Shown here: positions 55,826 to 61,987 of the stretch, piece after piece | How the letters are laid out: each line of letters begins with the position of its first letter | Numbering within the stretch: position 1 is the stretch's first letter | Origin: Hyunsoonleella aquatilis | GTDB taxonomy: Bacteria; Bacteroidota; Bacteroidia; Flavobacteriales; Flavobacteriaceae | Assembly: GCF_014270105.1 (NCBI RefSeq) | Contig: NZ_JACNMF010000003.1 | Location: 558,001 to 622,000, forward strand | Length of the DNA stretch: 64,000 bases | Direction of reading: 5' to 3' | Translations under genes and position numbers: made by a program | The notes under the pieces: model-generated | Databases searched by the model: none | Told to the model about the DNA's origin: nothing | What the model saw: only the letters and a program-made list of their open reading frames with translations

Positions 55826-55852
55826 AAATGTAAACATTTATGATTTTACAAT
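55826..55852 (-). promoter_or_regulatory. M14 gene promoter
   Basis: On the minus strand TTG (55852-55850), 16-base spacer, TACATTTG (55833-55826), 19 bases before the ATG at 55807. The -7 box shares bases with the first TGTAAACA repeat. Confidence 0.5.
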
Positions 55853-55896
55853 TGTAAACACCTTATTTTCTCAGAATTGTATAATATTGTAAACAT
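55830..55896. repeat. three TGTAAACA direct repeats, candidate operator
   Basis: TGTAAACA at 55830-55837, 55854-55861 and 55889-55896; the first and third extend to TGTAAACATTTA. They cover the -7 box and upstream part of the M14 promoter. The 292-bp divergent region holds no gene. Confidence 0.5.
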
Positions 55897-56057
55897 TTAA
55901 TGCCTTGCTTAAATGATGTTATTGAAAAATTATCATCATATCCAATAATAATTATTTAAATGAATAATATTCAGTATTTTAAATTACTTTATTTAAAGTA
56001 TAAAGTTAGTTTTTTATAAATTAATACCATACTCTACACCACAGTTTTAGATTGATT

Positions 56058-56073
56058 TGTTACTTTTGTAACA
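56058..56073 (+). promoter_or_regulatory. palindrome over the XRE gene -7 box
   Basis: TGTTACTTTTGTAACA, 6-bp arms around TTTT. It contains TACTTTTG (56061-56068), which fits TAnnTTTG, 32 bases before the ATG at 56100. Position and symmetry suggest an autoregulatory operator. Confidence 0.5.
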
Positions 56074-56099
56074 TGTTTTTGCCTTAAATCTATTTTACA

Positions 56100-56471
56100 A
56101 TGATAAACAGTACGGATTTTGCGAATCGCCTACAAAAAGTGATGGATTATTATGGCGAATCCGCCTCTTCTTTTGCCGAAAAAATAGGTGTGCAACGCTC
56201 TAGTATTTCTCACATTTTGAGTGGCAGAAATAAACCAAGTTTGGATTTTGTACTAAAGGTACTCACCTCCTATCCAGAAGTGGAATTGTATTGGCTTTTG
56301 AATGGAAAAGGGACATTTCCGAAATCCGAAACTGTTACAGAAACATCATCAGTATCTAAATCGTTGCCGACTCCTCTTCAAAAAATCTCGAATAAAGACA
56401 ACAAATCCAAAGAAATAGAGCGTATCGTAATCTTTTATTCCGATGGAAGTTTTGAAAATTTCGAAAAATAG
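56100..56471 (+). CDS. XRE-family helix-turn-helix regulator
   Basis: 123 residues. HTH_3 domain at about 5-65 (FANRLQKVMDYYGESASSFAEKIGVQRSSISHILSGRNKPS), then ELYWLLNGKGTFP, a block typical of flavobacterial CI-like regulators, and a low-complexity tail. No phage genes are near, so this is probably a chromosomal regulator. The palindrome on its own -7 box suggests autorepression. Confidence 0.9.
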   Translation: MINSTDFANRLQKVMDYYGESASSFAEKIGVQRSSISHILSGRNKPSLDFVLKVLTSYPEVELYWLLNGKGTFPKSETVTETSSVSKSLPTPLQKISNKDNKSKEIERIVIFYSDGSFENFEK

Positions 56472-56483
56472 CCTCAGGTTTTA

Positions 56484-56491
56484 TAGCTTTG
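56484..56491 (+). promoter_or_regulatory. candidate -7 box of the 56507 lipoprotein gene
   Basis: TAGCTTTG, fitting TAnnTTTG, 15 bases before the ATG at 56507. No good -33 element; co-transcription with the XRE gene is also possible. Confidence 0.3.
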
Positions 56492-56506
56492 CCAGAAAAT
56501 AGTTAA

Positions 56507-56893
56507 ATGAGGAAATTATTTATTATTGCTGCTTCTATCCTTCTGACCTCGTGCTACCAAAGCGAACGGAATTGCACCGATTTTAAAACAGGCCTGTTTC
56601 GTTTCGAATACACGGTTGACGGAGTTACCAAAACCGCGCAATTTAAGCGGACCGCAACAACAAACATTAATTATTACGATAACAAAGTGGACAGCTCAAA
56701 AATACGATGGATCAACGATTGTGAATTTGTATTGCACAAAATAAACCCAAAATCCATCTCGGAAAAAGACCCCATCCATATGAAAATATTGAGCACAACC
56801 GACAGTTCATACACTTTTGAATATGCCAAAGCCTCTCTAAACGAAGGCGAAAAACGCCGTGTCGAAAAGGGAACCGCTATAAGAATTGATTAA
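56507..56893 (+). CDS. small lipoprotein, unknown function
   Basis: 128 residues with lipobox Cys16 (LLTSC) and a single small beta-rich domain containing INYYDNKVDSSKIRWINDCEF. Homologues in flavobacteria have been labelled DNA topoisomerase IV; nothing here supports that: no topoisomerase motif and a clear lipoprotein signal. It follows the XRE gene by 35 bases and its stop overlaps the convergent gene's stop by 4 bases. Confidence 0.8.
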   Translation: MRKLFIIAASILLTSCYQSERNCTDFKTGLFRFEYTVDGVTKTAQFKRTATTNINYYDNKVDSSKIRWINDCEFVLHKINPKSISEKDPIHMKILSTTDSSYTFEYAKASLNEGEKRRVEKGTAIRID

Positions 56894-57390
56894 TCGAAAG
56901 GATACAAAAAGGACTCTATCAAACTGAATGTTACTTTTTCGTCTTTGGAAACTTCGTAAGCCAATAACACTTCGCCCCAATACTGCCCATCCGAAAAATC
57001 TGCAATAATCCATTTGTGATTGAGCAATTTAACTGTATTTATGAGCATTTTTTTGCCATCTGAAGATGCATAGGGCACAACAGGATGTTGCCCTTTTGCA
57101 GTGTTAAGGCTGTACAATTCATCTTTGATTAAAGGCACTAGTGCAGAAACATTATGGCCCTCGTCCTCAAAATAACTTATGGCATCTTCATTGCGCTCCA
57201 AATTAAAATGGGATTGACGTAAAAACGAATCATTCATTGTTGCTAGAGAATCTTTCAGCATTGCAACTTTAGCTTTGGCCTTTTCCAATTTATTGTTCTG
57301 ATCCTCAAAAATGCGTTTGGAATTCACATATTGGAATAAAACCAATAGAATTGAAAACACAAACAGATACATGAAAATTTTCTGCTTCAT
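56890..57390 (-). CDS. membrane-anchored protein, unknown function
   Basis: 166 residues: an N-terminal transmembrane helix (about 5-22), a short coiled-coil-like stretch (about 28-55, DQNNKLEKAKAKVAMLKDSL) and a small domain with a HKWIIADFSDGQYWGEVLLAYEV segment. Not recognised. It follows the MBL-fold gene by 3 bases on the same strand, so it is translated as part of a two-gene operon. Confidence 0.8.
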   Translation of the reverse strand: MKQKIFMYLFVFSILLVLFQYVNSKRIFEDQNNKLEKAKAKVAMLKDSLATMNDSFLRQSHFNLERNEDAISYFEDEGHNVSALVPLIKDELYSLNTAKGQHPVVPYASSDGKKMLINTVKLLNHKWIIADFSDGQYWGEVLLAYEVSKDEKVTFSLIESFLYPFD

Positions 57391-57393
57391 ATG

Positions 57394-58155
57394 TTATATC
57401 GTTATTTTTAGGTTATCATAAGCCGGAAAAACGTTAGAGGGCAATTGTTTTTCCACTTCGGAGTGAAAACCAAGCATATGGCTAATGTGCGTTAAATAGG
57501 CCCTTTCGGGATTTACCTTTTCAATAAATTGTAAAGCTTCCTCAAGATTAAAATGAGAAATATGTGTTTCAATCCGTAAAGCATTTACCACTAATACCTT
57601 TACGTTTTTTATCTTCTCAACCTCCTTTTCCTCCACGGTTTTCATATCTGTCAAATATGCAAAATCCTTAAAGCGAAAACCAAAAACATTAAGCTCATAA
57701 TGCGACCCCTTCACCGGGACCACATCCAAATTTCCCAACCTAAAAATTTTGTTCTTTATTCTGTGAATATCGACAGATGGTGCGCCGGGATACTTATTTT
57801 CGGTTTTAAAAATATAATCGAAACGCTGTTTTAGAGATTTCAAAACCCGTTTGTGCCCATACAAGGAAATTGCACCTTGTTTATAATAAAATGGGCGAAT
57901 ATCATCCAACCCTAACACATGGTCCGAATGTTCATGAGTAAATAAAATACCATCTATTTTTTCGCAATTGCTGCGCAGCATCTGTTGTCTAAAATCGGGG
58001 CCGCAATCGATAACGTAACTGAAATCGCCCCACTCAATCAAAACGGAAGACCTTAAGCGTTTATCCCTGCTATCCTCACTTAGGCAAACGGGGTGGTTGC
58101 TCCCAATAATTGGAATCCCTTGGGATGTCCCCGTGCCAAGAAAAGTCACTTCCAA
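57394..58155 (-). CDS. MBL-fold metallohydrolase, PhnP-like
   Basis: 253-residue metallo-beta-lactamase-fold hydrolase. Metal motif THEHSDHVLGLDD (HxHxDH), upstream DCGPDFR and downstream Asp/His ligands (YLTDMKTV, YLTHISHM). Similar to PhnP phosphodiesterase and related enzymes; substrate not determined. Divergent from the conserved 494-residue protein gene. Confidence 0.9.
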   Translation of the reverse strand: MEVTFLGTGTSQGIPIIGSNHPVCLSEDSRDKRLRSSVLIEWGDFSYVIDCGPDFRQQMLRSNCEKIDGILFTHEHSDHVLGLDDIRPFYYKQGAISLYGHKRVLKSLKQRFDYIFKTENKYPGAPSVDIHRIKNKIFRLGNLDVVPVKGSHYELNVFGFRFKDFAYLTDMKTVEEKEVEKIKNVKVLVVNALRIETHISHFNLEEALQFIEKVNPERAYLTHISHMLGFHSEVEKQLPSNVFPAYDNLKITI

Positions 58156-58192
58156 AATGTTAGTTTTTTACTGACAAAAATAGGGTTATTTT

Positions 58193-58222
58193 TTTGTATG
58201 CTATCCTTATTTAATATCTTTA
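58193..58222 (+). promoter_or_regulatory. promoter of the 58252 gene
   Basis: TTTG (58193-58196), 18-base spacer, TATCTTTA (58215-58222), one mismatch from TAnnTTTG, 30 bases before the ATG at 58252. Confidence 0.5.
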
Positions 58223-58251
58223 CACAAAAATGTTATTAACCTATATTGCCT

Positions 58252-59736
58252 ATGGAAATCAGCATTCAAGGAGATAGAGAATTTGATGATATTCCTTCAT
58301 TAAAATCCAAGGCCCTCAAGATAAACCTCAATGAAAACATCTATGGCACTTTTGCCGAAATAGGCGCGGGACAAGAAACCGCGCGTCATTTTTTCAGGGC
58401 TGGAGGTGCTTCCGGAACTATTGCCAAGGCGATGTCTGCTTATGACAAGGATTTTAGTGATGCCATTTATGGAATTGAAGACGACAGACGTTATGTGACA
58501 GAGTCTCGATTGCGAAAAATGCTGATTCACGAAATGGCTCTGATGGAAGAGCGCATTACCCGAGATAAAAACCCTAATAAAATATTTTTCACTTACGCAA
58601 ATACTGTAGCCACTATTGATTTTGCAAAACAATTTAAAGGTCATGGTTGGGTTGGCATCAAATACCAAGTAGAAGCTGGTGGAGGTTATAACGAAATCAT
58701 CCTACACGTCCGATTTAAGGAAACCGACGCCCGTTTGCAGCAGGAAACTTTGGGGGTTCTGGGCACCAACTTGATTTATGGGGCATTTTACAAATATAAT
58801 GAGCCAAAAAAGTTATTGAGGTACCTTTATGACCATTTGGATAAAGACCAATTGGAAATTGACACGATAAACTTTTCTGGGCCTGTTTTCAAGAATGTGG
58901 ACAACAGACTGATGAGTCTGCAACTGGTGAAAAACGGCATGACTGACGCGGTGATGTTCGGGCCCGATGGCAACAACGTACTGCCTGCTCGCGTTTTTTA
59001 TAAGAAAAACATTTTGGCCTTACGAGGAAGTTTTAGACCGGTAACCAAAGTGAATATGGCTATGTATGAGAAATCATACGAAATGTTTGTCAAAGAAAAT
59101 AAGGTAGACCCTAATAAAACAGAGGTTGTTTTTGAAATTACATTATCAAATTTACGTGCAGAAGGAAAAATTGATGAACAAGATTTTATTGACAGAGCGG
59201 ATTTGTTATGTGCTTTAGGACAGTCTGTTATGATATCCAACTTCCAGGAATACTATAAGGTTGTAGAATACTTTTCAAATTACACCAAAGCCAGAATGGG
59301 TCTTGCCATGGGCGTCAGCAATTTAGTAGATATTTTTGATGAAAAGTATTATCGCCATATAAGCGGGGGCATTTTGGAAGCCTTTGGAAAATTATTCTTT
59401 AAGGACTTAAAAGTTTACCTATACCCAATGCTAGATCCAAAAACTGGAGAGCTTATTAACAGTGAAAACCTTAAAGTGTATCCTCGTATGAAGGAATTAT
59501 ATAAATTCTTCAAGTACAATGGAAAAGTGATAGATATCACGGATTACGACGAAAGCATTATGAATATTTTCTCTAGAGAAGCTCTAAGGATGATAGAAAA
59601 AGGAGAGCCTGGATGGGAAGCCATGCTTCCTGAAGGCACAGCCGATTTAATAAAGGATTACAGGCTTTTTGGATACACAAGAAGGCCTTTAAAACCCTTA
59701 ACCCTAAAAAGGAGAGCTGCCGCCAAAAAGAAATAG
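58252..59736 (+). CDS. conserved protein of unknown function
   Basis: 494 residues from ATG 58252 (MEISIQGDREFDD), preferred over an in-frame TTG at 58246. No signal peptide or membrane helix. Near the N-terminus EIGAGQETARHFFRAGGASGTIAKAMSAYDKDFSDAIYG is strikingly Gly/Ala-rich, the middle contains KYQVEAGGGYNEIILHV and FGPDGNNVLPARVF, and the end is basic (RRAAAKKK). Database names for homologues (TonB-dependent receptor, nicotinate-related enzymes) are not supported by any motif I can see. A soluble, perhaps nucleotide-handling enzyme is a guess only. Confidence 0.85.
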   Translation: MEISIQGDREFDDIPSLKSKALKINLNENIYGTFAEIGAGQETARHFFRAGGASGTIAKAMSAYDKDFSDAIYGIEDDRRYVTESRLRKMLIHEMALMEERITRDKNPNKIFFTYANTVATIDFAKQFKGHGWVGIKYQVEAGGGYNEIILHVRFKETDARLQQETLGVLGTNLIYGAFYKYNEPKKLLRYLYDHLDKDQLEIDTINFSGPVFKNVDNRLMSLQLVKNGMTDAVMFGPDGNNVLPARVFYKKNILALRGSFRPVTKVNMAMYEKSYEMFVKENKVDPNKTEVVFEITLSNLRAEGKIDEQDFIDRADLLCALGQSVMISNFQEYYKVVEYFSNYTKARMGLAMGVSNLVDIFDEKYYRHISGGILEAFGKLFFKDLKVYLYPMLDPKTGELINSENLKVYPRMKELYKFFKYNGKVIDITDYDESIMNIFSREALRMIEKGEPGWEAMLPEGTADLIKDYRLFGYTRRPLKPLTLKRRAAAKKK

Positions 59737-59767
59737 AAAAAAAAGCCTTCAAAAGGCTCTTTTTTTT
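59737..59767 (+). terminator. terminator after the 494-residue protein gene
   Basis: Stem AGCCTT / AAGGCT with a 3-base loop, preceded by a run of A and followed after one C by nine T. Convergent with bcp and probably working for both. Confidence 0.75.
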
Positions 59768-60224
59768 AATCCTTTTCCAAGATTTGCGAAGCGTGTTCTT
59801 TCGCTTTTACCTTATCAATGACTTTTGATATCACGCCATTTTCATCAATCACGAAGGTGACACGGTGAATCCCATCAAAAACCCTTCCCATGAATTTCTT
59901 TTCGCCCCAAACACCAAAGGCATCTATAACTTCTTTATTGACATCAGCCAATAACGGGTATGGAAAATTAAACTTCTTCTTAAAGTTAGACTGCTTACGC
60001 TGGGAATCTGCGCTAACACCCAAAATCTCATAACCCTTTTCCTTTAATTCAGCATATTCGTCTCGCAAATTGCAAGCTTCAACCGTACAAGTTGGCGTAT
60101 TGGCTTTCGGATAAAAGAAAACAACTAACTTTTTTCCTGTATAATCCGTTAATTTTATGGTGTTTCCCTGTTCATCAAAGGCTTCAAAATTTGGTGCTTT
60201 ATCCCCTACTTTTAATGTGTTCAT
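59766..60224 (-). CDS. bcp: thioredoxin-dependent thiol peroxidase Bcp
   Basis: Peroxiredoxin reducing peroxides. 152 residues from ATG 60224 (MNTLKVGDKAPNFEAFDEQG); a start at 60326 would overlap nth. Motifs: FFYPKANTPTCTVEACNLRD with the peroxidatic Cys and a resolving Cys five residues later (the Bcp/PrxQ layout), ILGVSADS, and a conserved Arg near the C-terminus. Divergent from nth with a 55-bp gap. Confidence 0.93.
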   Translation of the reverse strand: MNTLKVGDKAPNFEAFDEQGNTIKLTDYTGKKLVVFFYPKANTPTCTVEACNLRDEYAELKEKGYEILGVSADSQRKQSNFKKKFNFPYPLLADVNKEVIDAFGVWGEKKFMGRVFDGIHRVTFVIDENGVISKVIDKVKAKEHASQILEKD

Positions 60225-60279
60225 ATCAATTTTTTTGTTTTTGAATTTACTAACTTCGTTTTTGCAAAAATACGACCGA

Positions 60280-60939
60280 ATGACCAAACAAGAAAGCGTT
60301 GACTTTGTTATTAAAACGTTAAACAAGATTTACCCTCATATCCCAATCCCTTTAGATCATAAAGACCCTTACACCCTGTTGATAGCGGTCTTAATGTCGG
60401 CGCAAAGTACGGACGTTCGAGTGAATAAAATAACGCCCTTGCTATTTGAAGTGGCCGACAACCCTTATGATATGGTAAAGCTATCGGTTGAGGAAATCCG
60501 GGATATTATAAAACCTGTGGGGCTATCACCTATGAAAAGCAAGGGTATTCATGGATTGTCAAAAATTTTGATTGAAAAGCACGACGGCAAAGTCCCCAAA
60601 AGTTTTGAGGCTTTGGAAGCACTTCCGGCAGTTGGCCATAAAACAGCAAGTGTGGTGATGTCTCAAGCCTTTGGAGTTCCCGCCTTTCCTGTTGATACAC
60701 ATATTCACAGATTGATGTACCGTTGGAATTTAAGCAATGGTAAAAATGTGGTGCAGACGGAAAAAGACGCTAAACGTTTATTTCCAAAGGAATTATGGAA
60801 CGATTTACATTTGCAGATTATTTGGTACGGACGGGAATACTCCCCTGCTCGTGGCTGGGATTTGGAAAAGGATGTGATTACCAAAACGATTGGCAGAAAA
60901 TCCGTGATAAACGACTATTTGAAGCAAAAAAAATCCTGA
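60280..60939 (+). CDS. nth: endonuclease III-like glycosylase lacking the iron-sulfur motif
   Basis: 219 residues from ATG 60280 (MTKQESVDFVIKTL). Base-excision repair glycosylase/lyase: helix-hairpin-helix LPAVGHKTASVV with the catalytic Lys, then VDTHIHRL with the catalytic Asp. The C-terminal region that in E. coli Nth holds the four cluster cysteines (Cys-x6-Cys-x2-Cys-x5-Cys) here reads IWYGREYSPARGWDLEKD onward with no Cys at all. So a cluster-free Nth. A start at 60157 would overlap bcp and is rejected. Confidence 0.93.
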   Translation: MTKQESVDFVIKTLNKIYPHIPIPLDHKDPYTLLIAVLMSAQSTDVRVNKITPLLFEVADNPYDMVKLSVEEIRDIIKPVGLSPMKSKGIHGLSKILIEKHDGKVPKSFEALEALPAVGHKTASVVMSQAFGVPAFPVDTHIHRLMYRWNLSNGKNVVQTEKDAKRLFPKELWNDLHLQIIWYGREYSPARGWDLEKDVITKTIGRKSVINDYLKQKKS

Positions 60940-60956
60940 TGTCGCCATCAGGATTT
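60931..60956. terminator. bidirectional terminator between nth and the 48-residue gene
   Basis: Eleven-bp stem AAATCCTGATG / CATCAGGATTT with a 4-base loop. The left arm includes the nth stop codon; T-tract TTTT on the right, A-run on the left. Confidence 0.75.
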
Positions 60957-60962
60957 TTAATT

Positions 60963-61109
60963 TTAATTGAGAAACGTTTCGTATTTCTCGTTTTTACCAG
61001 TTATGACATTTAAAGCTTTTGAATAGTCCAGTAGAAACTTAACCGTCTCATCCTTAGGCTTCAAATTTTTTGTTTTTTCAATTGAATGTTCGGAGTAAAG
61101 TTTTGCCAT
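60963..61109 (-). CDS. 48-residue conserved small protein downstream of the sigma factor
   Basis: ATG at 61109, TAA at 60963-60965. Product starts MAKLYSEHSIEKTKNLKPKDE and continues as two likely amphipathic helices (ETVKFLLDYSKALNVI, EKYETFLN); no Cys, no membrane segment, no signal peptide. Its opening and its ETVxFLLxYSKAL core look like a small-protein family I believe is shared among flavobacteria. It follows the sigma-factor gene by 57 bases on the same strand and ends at a terminator, so it is probably co-transcribed. Function unknown; an accessory or anti-sigma role is speculation. Confidence 0.75.
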   Translation of the reverse strand: MAKLYSEHSIEKTKNLKPKDETVKFLLDYSKALNVITGKNEKYETFLN

Positions 61110-61166
61110 TTTACTAATTTAAGGGTTAATTCAAATTAATAACGCAGGCAAGTATGCTTTATTGTA

Positions 61167-61751
61167 TCAATTCGTCAAAACGATATTATGCTTGTCAATA
61201 ATCTTTCTAAGATTAATCAGCGCGTATCGCATTCGGCCGAGTGCGGTATTAATGCTAACTCCTGTTCTTTCTGATATTTCCTTGAAACTCATGTCGTTGT
61301 AGATGCGCATCATCAAAACTTCCTTTTGATCCTCCGGCAATTCATCTACCAAACGACGCACATCGTTTTCGACCTGTTCTTTAATAATACTTTTTTCAGC
61401 ATTTAGGGAGCTATCACTCAACACCGAAAAAATACTGAATTCTCCAGCATTGTCAAACTTCGGCATTCGGTTACTCTTTCTAAAATAATCGATGACCAAA
61501 TTATGGGCAATGCGCATTACCCAAGGTAAAAATTTGCCTTCTTCATTATAGGCGCCTCGTTTTAAAGTGCGAATCACTTTAATAAAAGTATCCTGAAAAA
61601 TATCCTCGGCGATATCTCTATCATATACTTTTGAATAAATAAAACTGTAAATTTTGTGCTTGTGTCGGGTGATTAAAGTTTCTAATGCACTTTCCTGTCC
61701 CTTGATGTAGTCGCTGACCAATACAGCATCTGTGATAAGTTGTTGTTGCAT
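61167..61751 (-). CDS. ECF-type RNA polymerase sigma factor
   Basis: 194 residues. Region 2 (about 25-95: FIYSKVYDRDIAEDIFQDTFIKVIRTL and WVMRIAHNLVIDYFR) and region 4 (about 125-180: DELPEDQKEVLMMRIYNDMSFKEISERTGVSINTALGRM) are complete, with no region 1 or 3. No anti-sigma gene is adjacent. It has a full promoter and a structured leader of about 100 bases. Targets unknown. Confidence 0.93.
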   Translation of the reverse strand: MQQQLITDAVLVSDYIKGQESALETLITRHKHKIYSFIYSKVYDRDIAEDIFQDTFIKVIRTLKRGAYNEEGKFLPWVMRIAHNLVIDYFRKSNRMPKFDNAGEFSIFSVLSDSSLNAEKSIIKEQVENDVRRLVDELPEDQKEVLMMRIYNDMSFKEISERTGVSINTALGRMRYALINLRKIIDKHNIVLTN

Positions 61752-61752
61752 A

Positions 61753-61815
61753 GTAATTACTTTTAATGCTCGAAGCAGTACTTCGTAGCTTGGGGTTATT
61801 TTAGTTTAAAAGTAA
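61753..61815 (-). promoter_or_regulatory. structured 5' leader of the sigma factor mRNA
   Basis: Perfect 12-bp inverted repeat AATTACTTTTAA / TTAAAAGTAATT (61753-61764 and 61804-61815) enclosing an inner hairpin with stem CGAAG / CTTCG (61769-61783, extended by GCT / AGC). On the mRNA the outer stem ends one base before the ATG at 61751, so folding would occlude the start region. Confidence 0.5.
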
Positions 61816-61855
61816 TTTTACGCTATATAGTAGTGTTTTAATACGTTAGCAACAG

Positions 61856-61887
61856 TCCAAATATAACAACAATCATTCCTAAAATGC
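61856..61887 (-). promoter_or_regulatory. promoter of the sigma factor gene
   Basis: On the minus strand TTG (61887-61885), 21-base spacer, TATATTTG (61863-61856), an exact fit to the flavobacterial consensus. Predicted leader about 100 bases. Confidence 0.6.
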
Positions 61888-61955
61888 AAAAAATCGTAAG
61901 TTTTTTTAACAAATTGTTTAGTTTGACCTCATTTTTTCGGCTCATTTAGTTGTAG

Positions 61956-61963
61956 TATCTTTG
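61956..61963 (+). promoter_or_regulatory. candidate uvrA -7 box
   Basis: TATCTTTG, fitting TAnnTTTG, 25 bases before the uvrA ATG. No TTG at a suitable distance. Confidence 0.4.
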
Positions 61964-61987
61964 CAAAATTATTCCCTTAAAACACCT

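Noticed and set aside
56100-56471. Prophage repressor
   Set aside because: The XRE gene has no phage genes, attachment site or integrase around it.
56507-56893. DNA topoisomerase IV subunit
   Set aside because: 128 residues with a lipoprotein signal and no topoisomerase motif.
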